A DNA stretch of 64,000 nucleotides from Holophagales bacterium (lineage in GTDB: Bacteria; Acidobacteriota; Thermoanaerobaculia; UBA5066). A model generated the notes under the pieces. The model saw only the letters and a list, made by a program, of their open reading frames with translations. It did not search any database and had not been told where the DNA came from. Shown in pieces: positions 25,521-33,703 of the stretch. The stretch is taken from the NCBI GenBank assembly GCA_016719485.1, contig JADJZB010000002.1, positions 248,001 to 312,000 on the forward strand, in the 5' to 3' direction. Numbering within the stretch: position 1 is the stretch's first letter; each line of letters starts with the position of its first letter. The position numbers and the translations under genes are program-made.

Positions 25521-25593
25521 ATTTTTTCGAGGACAAATGGGGGGGTGCCGGGGGGGGCGTGCGGGCAGGTCTGCCTTGCCTCAAAATGCAGGC

Positions 25594-26046
25594 GTGGCCG
25601 AGCTCATCGACGGGAACAACCTCCTCGGCCAGAGGGGCATCACGCGGGAGACCCTGCTGCGGGAGCTGGCGGATCTGGCACGGGCCAAGAGAAGGAAGCT
25701 CACGGTCGTCTTCGATGGTCCTCCGGACCACGGCCGACCGAAGGTGCAGCTGCTCGGGGACGTCACGGTCGTCCACGCGGCGCCCCGAAGCGCCGACGAG
25801 GAGATCGTCCGCAGGGTGCGCGAAGCGCGCGACCCGCGGGGCGTGACCGTCGTGACCGACGATCGCGTCCTGTGCGAGTCCGTCGATGCCGCGGGGGGAC
25901 GCACGCTGGCGGTGGCCGTGTTCCGGCAGGCCGGGTCACAGAGACTGACGAAGAAGGCCGCCGAAGGCGAGGACAAGAGGGATCCGGGGGGGAACGCCTC
26001 CGACTGGGCCCGCTGGTTCAGCGACCCGAGGAACCGGATCGGGTGA
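25594..26046 (+). CDS. YacP-like NYN domain protein (predicted RNA-processing nuclease)
   Basis: The 150-residue product begins VAELIDGNNLLGQRG, matching the NYN/PIN-like fold start in which the Asp of LIDGNN is an active-site acid. LTVVFDGPPDH (about 36-46) and GVTVVTDDRVLCESVD (about 82-97) supply further acidic positions. YacP-type NYN proteins are RNA endonucleases in Bacillus (Rae1). GTG 25594 is the best start, but sequence upstream is poly-G-rich and may be corrupted, so the true N-terminus is slightly uncertain. It overlaps the S66 peptidase gene by 4 bp. Confidence 0.75.
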   Translation: MAELIDGNNLLGQRGITRETLLRELADLARAKRRKLTVVFDGPPDHGRPKVQLLGDVTVVHAAPRSADEEIVRRVREARDPRGVTVVTDDRVLCESVDAAGGRTLAVAVFRQAGSQRLTKKAAEGEDKRDPGGNASDWARWFSDPRNRIG

Positions 26047-26978
26047 GCGGTCCGCTCCGGCGTCCCCGGCGGCTCGCACCGGGTGCGCTCGTCGGGGTCG
26101 CAGCGCTCTCCGGGCCGGTCCGCGAGGAAGACCTCGCGGCAGGCGTTGCCACGCTCGAGTCGTTCGGGTACCGGGTGCGACTCGCCTCGAACGTCCTCTC
26201 GCGAGAGCCGCTCCTCGGTCTCGCGGGAGACGACGACGCCCGCCTCGCCGGATATCTGGCTCTCGTCTCGGATCCCGAGGTCGACGCGGTTCTCTTCGCG
26301 CGGGGAGGGTACGGTGTGACGCGCCTCCTCGGCCGCCTTCCGGAGGCGCTGCTGCGCGAAACCGCGAAGCTCCACTGCGGCTTCTCGGACCTCACGGCAC
26401 TGTCGGCCTTCCTCAGGGAGCGGTGCGGGCTCCTCTCGATCCACGGGCCGATGGTGGCCGCCGACCTTGCGACGGCCCTCGACCCGCTCACGGCGGACTG
26501 GTTCCCGGCCCTCCTCGAAGCGCGGGCGCCACAGCGCCTCGAGGTCCCGTCCGCCGACGTTCTCGTCCCGGGCAGAGCGGAGGGGCCGCTCGTCGGGGGA
26601 TGCCTGTCCCTGCTCGCCGCCCTCGCCGGGACGCCGTGGGAATACGATTTCCGCGGGGCGCTTCTCTTCATCGAGGAGGTGGGAGAGGAGGCCTACCGGG
26701 TCGACCGGATGCTCGGCACCCTCCTTTCATCCGGGCGCCTGGACGGATTGGCCGGTATCATGGCGGGCTCGATGACACGTGTGACGTTCGGAGGCGTGGA
26801 GGATCCGGAGCGGCTCCGGAGGCTCCTCCTCGACCGGTTCGCCCCGCTCGGGGTACCGGTCGCCATCGGCCTCCCCTTCGGTCACGCGGGCCCGAACGTC
26901 CCGCTGCCCGTCGGTGCCCGGGCCGCGTGGGACGGCGGGACCCGAACGCTCGTCCTCGAGGAGGAGTTCCTCTCGTGA
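26043..26978 (+). CDS. LD-carboxypeptidase (peptidase S66 family)
   Basis: S66 enzymes remove the terminal D-Ala from murein tetrapeptides in the cytoplasm during peptidoglycan recycling. The product has 311 residues, the normal size. A complete catalytic triad can be proposed: Ser115 in CGFSDLTAL, Glu211/212 in ALLFIEEVGEEAYRVDRML, and His281 in GLPFGHAGPNVPLPVG. The LFARGGYGVTRLL (85-97) and SIHGPMVAADL segments are also family-typical. GTG 26043 overlaps the NYN gene stop. It is followed, again with a 4-bp overlap, by the cNMP-FHA protein. Confidence 0.93.
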   Translation: MSGPLRRPRRLAPGALVGVAALSGPVREEDLAAGVATLESFGYRVRLASNVLSREPLLGLAGDDDARLAGYLALVSDPEVDAVLFARGGYGVTRLLGRLPEALLRETAKLHCGFSDLTALSAFLRERCGLLSIHGPMVAADLATALDPLTADWFPALLEARAPQRLEVPSADVLVPGRAEGPLVGGCLSLLAALAGTPWEYDFRGALLFIEEVGEEAYRVDRMLGTLLSSGRLDGLAGIMAGSMTRVTFGGVEDPERLRRLLLDRFAPLGVPVAIGLPFGHAGPNVPLPVGARAAWDGGTRTLVLEEEFLS

Positions 26979-27757
26979 AAGTCGTGCTGAAGTCGGGCGG
27001 CGGCGCCGCGAGTTTCGAGGACTACATCGTGAAGCTCCCTCCGGGCGAGAAGGTCTTCTCCGAGGGAGACGTCGGAACGGAGATGTACGTCATCCAGTCG
27101 GGATCGATCGAGATCGCCAAGCGGGTGAAGGACGAGATGAAAACGCTCTCCGTCCTCGAGAAGGGGGACTTCTTCGGCGAGATGTCGATCCTGGAGGACG
27201 TTCCCCGGACGGCGGACGCGATCGCCCGTACCGACGTGGAGCTCGTGAGGATCAACCAGTCGACGTTCGACGAGATGCTCCGGCACAACGGCGAGATCGC
27301 GGTCCGGATGCTTCGCAAGCTCTCGCGCCGGCTGCGGGAGACGACGGCGCTCCTCGAGCAGACGACGGGCGTCGCTCCGGCGCTCGACGAGTCGTCGGAC
27401 TTCTTCGAGCGCGTCGGCACGCGCGACGAGATCTACCGGCTCGTGGCCGACGGGAACGTCGAGGAGTTCTACCTGAACCGCGAAGGGGAGACGCTGGTCG
27501 GCCGCATCGACCCGGTGACCGGGATCCGTCCCGACGTCGACCTGACGAACCTCGACGGTCCGCGTTCCGTCTCCCGGCGGCACGCGAAGATCATCCGTCC
27601 GGAGGGGGAGTTCCAGGTCATCGAGGAGATCGGGACGATGAACGGGACGTTCGTGAACGGGAAGCGCATCGCCACGGGCTCCCCGACGTCGCTCCACGAC
27701 GGCGACCGGCTCCGGTTCGGCCTCGTCGACCTGACCTTCCGCGTCACGCGGGGCTGA
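26975..27757 (+). CDS. Cyclic nucleotide-binding domain - FHA domain protein
   Basis: This 260-residue cytoplasmic signalling adaptor joins a CRP-like cyclic nucleotide-binding domain (about 15-120: KVFSEGDVGTEMYVIQSGSI, KGDFFGEMSILEDVPRTADA, the latter being the phosphate-binding cassette with Glu and Arg) to a C-terminal FHA domain. The FHA part (about 175-258) has ETLVGRID, SVSRRHAKI and GTMNGTFVNGKRI, retaining the phosphothreonine-contacting residues. There is no DNA-binding or catalytic domain. It could connect a cyclic-nucleotide signal to a phosphorylated partner. GTG 26975 overlaps the carboxypeptidase stop. Its partner is not visible here. Confidence 0.88.
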   Translation: MKVVLKSGGGAASFEDYIVKLPPGEKVFSEGDVGTEMYVIQSGSIEIAKRVKDEMKTLSVLEKGDFFGEMSILEDVPRTADAIARTDVELVRINQSTFDEMLRHNGEIAVRMLRKLSRRLRETTALLEQTTGVAPALDESSDFFERVGTRDEIYRLVADGNVEEFYLNREGETLVGRIDPVTGIRPDVDLTNLDGPRSVSRRHAKIIRPEGEFQVIEEIGTMNGTFVNGKRIATGSPTSLHDGDRLRFGLVDLTFRVTRG

Positions 27758-27760
27758 GGA

Positions 27761-29866
27761 GTGCCGCGCGTCGGGCGCGGCCGGGAACCGCTCTCCCTGG
27801 ATTCGCCCCTCGCCGGGACGGTCGGCATCGGGCCGGCGAGGGCTCGCGCCCTCGCGGACGCGGGCCTGGCGAACGTGCTCGACCTTCTCCTCGAGCTCCC
27901 GCTGCGCCACGAGGACCGGGCGCGCTTCGCGAGCGTCGCGGACCTCGTGCCGGGGGGTCCTCCACTCACGCTGTCCGGAACGGTGGTCGACGCCCGGCTC
28001 GTCCGGACCCGGCGCCGCGGATTCTCGATCACCGAAGCCACGCTCGAGGACGGGAGCGGCTCGGTCGGGCTCGTCTTCTACAACCAGCCCTGGCTGGCGC
28101 GGTGGCTGACCCAGGGCCTCAGGGTCTTCGTTCACGGCCGGGCGGTGATGAAGCGGCGCGTCGTCCTCGAGGCGCCTTACGTCGAGCCGGAACCGCAGGA
28201 CGAGGCCGACGCCGCGCTTTCGGTCGGGCGCGTCGTCCCGGTCTACAGGTCCCTTCCGGGCCTTCCGCCGCGCGTGCGTCGGCGGCTGGTCGCCCGGGCC
28301 CTGGAAGAAGCGGCTCCCGGGATTCCGGAGAGGCTTCCGGCCGAGGTCGTCCGGCTGCTGGGCCTCCCTCCCGTGGTCGCGTCGCTGAGAGAGGCCCACT
28401 TCCCTGGGAGCGCGGGCGGTTCGCCGGACCCGCGGCCCTGGATCGACCGGACCTCGCCGCACCTGAAGAGGCTCGCGCTCGAGGAGCTTCTCGAGTTCCA
28501 GGTGGCCCTCGCCCGGCGGCGGCGGGAGCGCGCACGGCGCCCCGCGCCGAGAATCGAGCCGGACGCCGCCATGAGGCGCCGGCTCGCGGCGATCCTGCCG
28601 TTCCCGCTGACGGACGCGCAGAAGCAGGTGATCCGGGAGATCGGCGCCGACCTCAGGTCCGGACACCCGATGGCCCGCCTCCTCCAGGGGGACGTCGGGA
28701 GCGGAAAGACGATCGTCGCGGTCCTGACGGCGGTCCTGGCCGCGGGGCGGGGCTTCCAGACCGCGCTGATGGCCCCGACGACGATTCTCGCCGAGCAGCA
28801 CGCGGAGACGGTCTTCCGCCTCCTCGCCGGCTCGGGCGTGACGCCGGCCCTCCTGACGGCGAGGGTCACGGGCCGGCCGAGAGCCGCCCTGCTGGCGGCC
28901 CTGGCGGAGGGGGAGATCGCACTCCTCGTCGGGACGCACGCTCTCATCGAGAAGCCGGTCGCGTTTCAGAGGCTCGGGCTGGTGGTCGTGGACGAACAGC
29001 ACCGGTTCGGGGTCGCACAGCGGGCCGCGCTCCCGGCACGCGTCGCGCCGAACGGCCTTCACCCCCATGTCCTCGTCCTCTCGGCGACGCCGATCCCGCG
29101 CTCCCTCGCGCTCGCGCTCCACGGCGACCTCGACGTCTCCACCCTCACCCAGAAGCCGCCCGGGAGGACTCCCATCCTCACGAAAGTCTTCGGAGAGGAG
29201 GGACGCGAGGAGGCGTACCGGGCGCTCGCGGGCGAGCTGGAGTCGGGAGGACGGGGCTACGTCGTCGTGCCCCTCGTCGAGGACTCGGAGACGATCGATG
29301 CCCGGGCCGTCGCCTCCTGGACCGACGAGGTGGCCCGGCGCCTCCCGGGCCGCCGCGTGGGAGCGGTTCACGGAAAGATGCGCGCGGAGGCTCGCGAGAA
29401 GGCGATGCGTCAATTCGCCGCGGGTGAACTGGACGTCCTCGTCGCGACGACGGTCGTCGAAGTCGGGATCGACGTGCCGGAGGCCTCGTTTCTCCTCGTC
29501 GAGAACGCCGACCGGTTCGGCCTCGCCCAGCTCCACCAGCTTCGAGGCAGGATCGGCAGGGGAGCCCGGCCCTCGACGTGCATCCTGCTCCAGGGAGAGG
29601 GGGCCTCCACCGCGGCGCTCTCGCGCCTCTCCATCCTCGTCCGGACCGACGACGGATTCGCCGTGGCGGAGGAGGATCTCCGCCTGCGGGGCCCCGGAGA
29701 AGCCCTCGGCACCAGGCAGAGCGGTCTCCCGGAGTTCCGCGTCGCCGACCCGTTCTCCGATCTGGACCTCCTCGCGAAAGCGCGGGAGCTGGCTCTGCGG
29801 CTCGAGGACGAGGGAACGACAGGGCCCTTCGAGAAGGCGCTCTTTCTCCGGTCCGCCCGCCGCTGA
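27761..29866 (+). CDS. recG: ATP-dependent DNA helicase RecG
   Basis: RecG reverses stalled replication forks and branch-migrates Holliday junctions. GTG 27761 gives 701 residues. An OB-fold wedge domain covers about 50-160. The helicase core has Walker A GDVGSGKT (310-317) and motif II DEQH (411-414, VVVDEQHRFG). HVLVLSATPIPRSLALALHG and LVATTVVEVGIDVPEA follow, then QLHQLRGRIGRGARPSTCIL, the RecG/Mfd TRG-type region. Length is typical. The start lies 3 bp after the FHA gene stop. Confidence 0.97.
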   Translation: MPRVGRGREPLSLDSPLAGTVGIGPARARALADAGLANVLDLLLELPLRHEDRARFASVADLVPGGPPLTLSGTVVDARLVRTRRRGFSITEATLEDGSGSVGLVFYNQPWLARWLTQGLRVFVHGRAVMKRRVVLEAPYVEPEPQDEADAALSVGRVVPVYRSLPGLPPRVRRRLVARALEEAAPGIPERLPAEVVRLLGLPPVVASLREAHFPGSAGGSPDPRPWIDRTSPHLKRLALEELLEFQVALARRRRERARRPAPRIEPDAAMRRRLAAILPFPLTDAQKQVIREIGADLRSGHPMARLLQGDVGSGKTIVAVLTAVLAAGRGFQTALMAPTTILAEQHAETVFRLLAGSGVTPALLTARVTGRPRAALLAALAEGEIALLVGTHALIEKPVAFQRLGLVVVDEQHRFGVAQRAALPARVAPNGLHPHVLVLSATPIPRSLALALHGDLDVSTLTQKPPGRTPILTKVFGEEGREEAYRALAGELESGGRGYVVVPLVEDSETIDARAVASWTDEVARRLPGRRVGAVHGKMRAEAREKAMRQFAAGELDVLVATTVVEVGIDVPEASFLLVENADRFGLAQLHQLRGRIGRGARPSTCILLQGEGASTAALSRLSILVRTDDGFAVAEEDLRLRGPGEALGTRQSGLPEFRVADPFSDLDLLAKARELALRLEDEGTTGPFEKALFLRSARR

Positions 29867-29892
29867 CCGCGTCCCTGTGGCATCCTCGGCGC

Positions 29893-30267
29893 GTGGAGGT
29901 TTCCCTCGAGACCGACGGGGCGATCGCGGCGCTCAGGGTGCGCGGAGACGTGACGCTGACGGAAGCGTCGACGATCACCGAGTACCTGCGCGTGGCGCGC
30001 GAGAACGGCGCGCTCCGCTGCGTCGTCGACCTCTCGGCCTGCACGTCCCTCCCAACGACGATCGTCGCCGTCCTGATGCGGGAACAAGGTCGCTTCGCGA
30101 CCGCCGGGGGGACGCTCACGTTGTCCGGTGTCGGCGACCAGAACCCGTTCCTCGCGCAGAGCGTGGCGTCCGGCCGGTTCGGCCACTACCGTTCGGCGGA
30201 AGAGGGTATCGCCGCAGAGCGCCGTGCGATCGAAGCGTCGATTGACGCCCCCGGGGGCGGCACGTAG
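29893..30267 (+). CDS. STAS domain protein (anti-sigma factor antagonist-like)
   Basis: GTG 29893 gives 124 residues with the pattern of SpoIIAA-type STAS domains: VSLETDGAIAALRVRGDVTL, then a switch helix, RCVVDLSACTSLPTTIVAVL (about 37-56) and GTLTLSGVGDQN. The usual phosphorylatable Ser after the DLS strand is not obviously in its standard context (DLSACTSLPTT offers several Ser/Thr), so regulation by a kinase is uncertain. It lies 26 bp after recG. The last codons contain the -35 element for the next gene. No partner kinase or sigma factor is nearby. Confidence 0.72.
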   Translation: MEVSLETDGAIAALRVRGDVTLTEASTITEYLRVARENGALRCVVDLSACTSLPTTIVAVLMREQGRFATAGGTLTLSGVGDQNPFLAQSVASGRFGHYRSAEEGIAAERRAIEASIDAPGGGT

Positions 30268-30270
30268 CAT
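30242..30270 (+). promoter_or_regulatory. Sigma-70-type promoter for the site-2 protease-trpS unit
   Basis: TTGACG (30242-30247) and TAGCAT (30265-30270) are separated by exactly 17 bp. The start of transcription would fall near 30277, about 18 nt before the GTG at 30295. The -35 lies in the last codons of the STAS gene. Confidence 0.65.
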
Positions 30271-30294
30271 CGGGCGTTTTCGGAAATCCCTGCC

Positions 30295-30969
30295 GTGCCC
30301 GACGCACCCATCTCCCCCGACAAGGTCCTCGAGATCGTCATCCAGGTGGCCGTCCTCCTGTTCGCGGTCTCCGTGCACGAATCCGCCCACGGCTGGGTGG
30401 CGCTGCGCTGCGGGGACACGACGGCCCGGGACCTCGGGCGGATCACGCTCAACCCGGTGAAGCACCTCGACCCGTTCGGAAGTCTCCTGGTGCCGGCGCT
30501 GCTCGCCTTCTCGGGCGCCCCGATCTTCGGGTGGGCCAAGCCGGTTCCCGTCTCCCTCCGGGGTGTACCGAACCCGCGCCGGGCGAACCTCCTCGTGTCG
30601 GCCGCGGGCCCCGTCTCGAACTTCGCCGTCGCCATCCTCGGCGGAGTCGCCTTCTTCGTCCTGCGGGCGATCGCGCCGGCCGGTCCCGGGCTACGCGACT
30701 CCTTCTTCTACCCGCTTCTCCTCGTGGCGCTCTACACCGTCGCGGTGAACGTCTCCCTCGGCCTCTTCAACCTGCTCCCGATCCCCCCGCTCGACGGCTT
30801 CGGCGTCGTGGAGAGCTTCGCTCCCGCCCGGTGGATCCGCGGGGTGATGTTCGTGCGGCGTTACGGTTTCATCCTCCTCGTCGTGGCGATCTTCACCGGA
30901 GGCCTTTCGGCCGTCCTGGGGCCGCCGCAGAGGTTCCTGTTCCAGCTCCTTCTCGGAGGTCCCTCGTGA
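30295..30969 (+). CDS. Site-2 protease family (M50) membrane metalloprotease
   Basis: This intramembrane zinc protease has 224 residues. The zinc motif HESAH is at 28-32 (AVSVHESAHGW). The second metal-ligand motif NLLPIPPLDGFG contains Asp167. Four to six hydrophobic helices surround the two motifs. It belongs to the compact M50B group without PDZ domains, which typically cleave membrane-bound regulators; the substrate is unknown. GTG 30295 lies 24 nt after a near-consensus promoter. It overlaps trpS by 4 bp, a pairing seen in several bacterial phyla together with scpA/scpB. Confidence 0.93.
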   Translation: MPDAPISPDKVLEIVIQVAVLLFAVSVHESAHGWVALRCGDTTARDLGRITLNPVKHLDPFGSLLVPALLAFSGAPIFGWAKPVPVSLRGVPNPRRANLLVSAAGPVSNFAVAILGGVAFFVLRAIAPAGPGLRDSFFYPLLLVALYTVAVNVSLGLFNLLPIPPLDGFGVVESFAPARWIRGVMFVRRYGFILLVVAIFTGGLSAVLGPPQRFLFQLLLGGPS

Positions 30970-31961
30970 GCGAACCGGCGAAGAAGATCGTCCTCTCGGG
31001 CCTGCGCCCGACGGGCCGGGTCCACCTCGGCAACTACTGGGGCGCGGTGAAGAACTGGGTCGACCTTCAGGACCAGTACGACTGCCGGTACTTCGTGGCC
31101 GACCTGCACGCCCTGACGACCGACTACGCCGACACGTCGGCGATCCGCGAGTCGACGATCGAGGCCGTGACGGACTGGCTCTCGGTGGGCCTCGACCCGG
31201 AGAAGGCCGTGGTCTTCGTGCAGTCGCAGGTGCCGCAGACGGCGGAGCTGGCGCTCATCTTCGGGATGATCACGCCGCTCGGCTGGCTGGAGCGGGTGCC
31301 CACCTACAAGGAGCAGCTCCAGGAGCTGCGGGAGAAGGAGCTCGGGACTTTCGGGTTCCTCGGCTACCCGGTCCTCATGACGGCGGACATCGCCCTCTAC
31401 CGCGGCCACTACGTCCCGGTCGGGAAGGACCAGGAGAGCCACCTCGAGATCTGCCGCGAGATCGTCCGCCGCTTCAACGGGATGTACGGAGAGGTATTCC
31501 CCGAGCCTCAGGCGCTCTTCACGGCGACCCCGAAGGTCCCGGGCCTGGACGGTCGGAAGATGTCGAAGAGCTACGGGAACACGATCGCCCTCTCCGATTC
31601 GGCCGAAGACGTGAAGACGAAGGTCATGTCGATGGTCACCGACCCGAAGCGTGCACGCCGCACGGATGCCGGGGACCCCGCCACCTGCAATCTCTTCCCG
31701 TTCCACCTCCTCTATTCGCCGAAGGAGGAGATCGCCCAGGTGGACGAAGAGTGCCGCGCCGCGACCCGTGGCTGCGTCGACTGCAAGAAGCACCTCATCC
31801 GGAACATGAACACGGCGCTCGAGCCCGTTCGCGCGAAGCGGGAAGAGATCACCGCGAAGCCGGGATTCGTCCGTGAGGTCCTCCAGGAGGGCGGCGCGAG
31901 GGCGCGGGCCCTCGCCTCCTCCACGATGCAGGACGTCGCCGACGCCATGAAGCTCCTCTGA
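30966..31961 (+). CDS. trpS: Tryptophan--tRNA ligase
   Basis: TrpRS charges tRNA-Trp. The GTG at 30966 overlaps the protease stop and gives 331 residues. The HIGH-equivalent is HLGN at 20-23 (PTGRVHLGNYWG). The KMSKS signature is at 198-202 (DGRKMSKSYGNTI). TADIALYRGHYVPVGKDQESH (about 139-159) forms the Trp/ATP pocket. The segment DPATCNLFPFHLLYSPKEE and CVDCKKHL belongs to the TrpRS variant with an extended C-terminal loop. scpA follows after 70 bp. Confidence 0.97.
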   Translation: MSEPAKKIVLSGLRPTGRVHLGNYWGAVKNWVDLQDQYDCRYFVADLHALTTDYADTSAIRESTIEAVTDWLSVGLDPEKAVVFVQSQVPQTAELALIFGMITPLGWLERVPTYKEQLQELREKELGTFGFLGYPVLMTADIALYRGHYVPVGKDQESHLEICREIVRRFNGMYGEVFPEPQALFTATPKVPGLDGRKMSKSYGNTIALSDSAEDVKTKVMSMVTDPKRARRTDAGDPATCNLFPFHLLYSPKEEIAQVDEECRAATRGCVDCKKHLIRNMNTALEPVRAKREEITAKPGFVREVLQEGGARARALASSTMQDVADAMKLL

Positions 31962-32031
31962 TGACGTCCCTTCGCTCGGCGCACGCGCACCATCGGAAGC
32001 CGCGCGCCGCGGCGTGCTGCTGAGGGGCGGC

Positions 32032-32838
32032 GTGGCCGAAGGCATCCGAATCCCGATCCCGCCCGGCGCGGACCTCGTCCAGCCCTACCCGGTGCACGTG
32101 CCGCAGTTCGACGGTCCGCTCGACCTGCTGCTCCACCTGATCCGCAAGCAGGAGATAGACCTCCGCGACATCCCCGTCGCCGAGATATGCCGCCAGTACC
32201 ACGCCTACCTCGTCCTCATGGTGGAGCTCGACCTCGAGGTGGCGGGCGAGTTCCTCTACGTCGAGGCGCTCCTCGTCCAGATCAAGAGCCAGCTCGTCCT
32301 TCCGCGGACCCCGGCCGCGGACGGAACCGAGGCGCCCGACCCGCGGGATGAGCTCGTCGCCCGGCTCCTGCAGTACCGGAGGTTCAAGGGGGTCGCCGAG
32401 ACGCTGCACGTCTACGAGGTGGAGCGGATCGGCATGTACCCGCGCCCGTCCTTCCGGCCCGAGACGGAGCCGGAAGAGGAGGAGACCGACCTTTCCGAGG
32501 TCTCGCTCTTCGACCTCCTGACTCTCTTCAAGGGCGCCGTGGACCGTTACCGGTCACTCAACCCTCCGGAGATGTCCATCGCGCACCAGCAGTTCTCCAT
32601 CCGGGAGAAGATGCAGGACATGGCGGGGCGCATCCGTGAGTCGGGGCGCGTGGCGCTGTCGGAGGTCTTCGGGACCCTCTCGGGACGGGCCGAGGCGATC
32701 GCGGTCTTCCTGGCCGTCCTCGAGCTCCTCCGGCTCCTTCTGGTGCGCGCCCTCCAGACCGAGGAATTCGGGGAGATCTACCTCGAGCCGACGGGAGAGA
32801 ATCTGACTCTCGAAGGCTACGAAGAGGAATACCGCTGA
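32032..32838 (+). CDS. scpA: Segregation and condensation protein A
   Basis: ScpA is the kleisin subunit of the bacterial SMC-ScpAB condensin that organises chromosomes. I choose GTG 32032 because GAGGGG lies 4-7 nt upstream; a GTG at 32014 in the same frame has no such site. The product has 268 residues. The N-terminal SMC-binding part has FDGPLDLLLHLIRKQEIDL (about 27-45) and IPVAEICRQYHAYL. The C-terminal winged-helix has SGRVALSEVFGTLSGRAEAI and AVFLAVLELLRLLLVRALQ. A Glu-rich linker joins them. scpB follows 4 bp later. Confidence 0.93.
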   Translation: MAEGIRIPIPPGADLVQPYPVHVPQFDGPLDLLLHLIRKQEIDLRDIPVAEICRQYHAYLVLMVELDLEVAGEFLYVEALLVQIKSQLVLPRTPAADGTEAPDPRDELVARLLQYRRFKGVAETLHVYEVERIGMYPRPSFRPETEPEEEETDLSEVSLFDLLTLFKGAVDRYRSLNPPEMSIAHQQFSIREKMQDMAGRIRESGRVALSEVFGTLSGRAEAIAVFLAVLELLRLLLVRALQTEEFGEIYLEPTGENLTLEGYEEEYR

Positions 32839-32842
32839 AACG

Positions 32843-33703
32843 ATGACCGAAGACAGAGACGACACCCGTACGGAGGCCGCGGCGGAAGGGATCGAAGAGA
32901 CGGTGCTGGAAACGGTCCCGGAAGAAACAGCGCAACCCCCGGAAGATCCTCTCGCGGAGGCCCTTCCGCTCGTGGAGGCGCTCCTTTTCGCCGCCTCCAA
33001 GCCGGTCTCCCTCGACAAGCTGGCCGAGGCGGCGGAGCTTCCGGAGGAGGTCGTTTCGGCGGCGGTCGCCGCCCTGGAGGACGCCTGCGCCGCTGCGGGC
33101 CGCGGCGTGCGTCTCGACCGGGTCGCCGGAGGCGTGAGGCTCGTGACACGTCCCGAGTACGATTACCCCGTCCGCCGGCTTCTGGGCCTCGATGGAAGGA
33201 CGAAGCTCTCGATGGCCGCGCTGGAGACTCTCGCGATCGTCGCCTACCGTCAGCCCGTCACCGGCCCCGAGATCGCCGAGCTCCGGAGCGTCAACTCGTC
33301 GTCGTCCATCCGGACGCTCCTGGACCGGAAGCTGATCACGACGGCCGGGCGGAAGGAGGTCGTCGGGACCCCCTTCCTCTACAAGACCACGAAGGAGTTC
33401 ATGGTTCACTTCGGCCTGCAGGGCCTCGGCGACCTGCCGAAACCCGAAGAGCTCGAGGCGATCTACGGCCTCGATGCGCCGAAGACGGATCCGGCTCAGA
33501 CGGAGCTCTTCCGCGTGGACGAGGCGACGGGCGAGGTCGAAGACGCGGGCGACCTCGAATCTCCGGAGGCCGACATCGCCGGAGGATCCGATGCGCCACC
33601 CCGGACGGCCGCCCCGGACGACGGTGAAGAGACGATAGAGAACACCAACGAGAACGACGCCGCGACCTCCGCGGCTCCGGAGGAGGAACGCCATGACGGC
33701 TGA
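32843..33703 (+). CDS. scpB: Segregation and condensation protein B
   Basis: ScpB dimers bind the ScpA linker in condensin. The product has 286 residues. The two winged-helix domains lie at about 40-215 (LVEALLFAASKPVSLDKLAE, LETLAIVAYRQPVTGPEIAE, then SSSIRTLLDRKLITTAGRKE). The N-terminal 38 residues and C-terminal 70 residues are acidic and low in complexity, longer than in Firmicutes homologues. The ATG at 32843 is clear. It overlaps rluB by 11 bp, matching the widespread scpA-scpB-rluB order. Confidence 0.95.
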   Translation: MTEDRDDTRTEAAAEGIEETVLETVPEETAQPPEDPLAEALPLVEALLFAASKPVSLDKLAEAAELPEEVVSAAVAALEDACAAAGRGVRLDRVAGGVRLVTRPEYDYPVRRLLGLDGRTKLSMAALETLAIVAYRQPVTGPEIAELRSVNSSSSIRTLLDRKLITTAGRKEVVGTPFLYKTTKEFMVHFGLQGLGDLPKPEELEAIYGLDAPKTDPAQTELFRVDEATGEVEDAGDLESPEADIAGGSDAPPRTAAPDDGEETIENTNENDAATSAAPEEERHDG

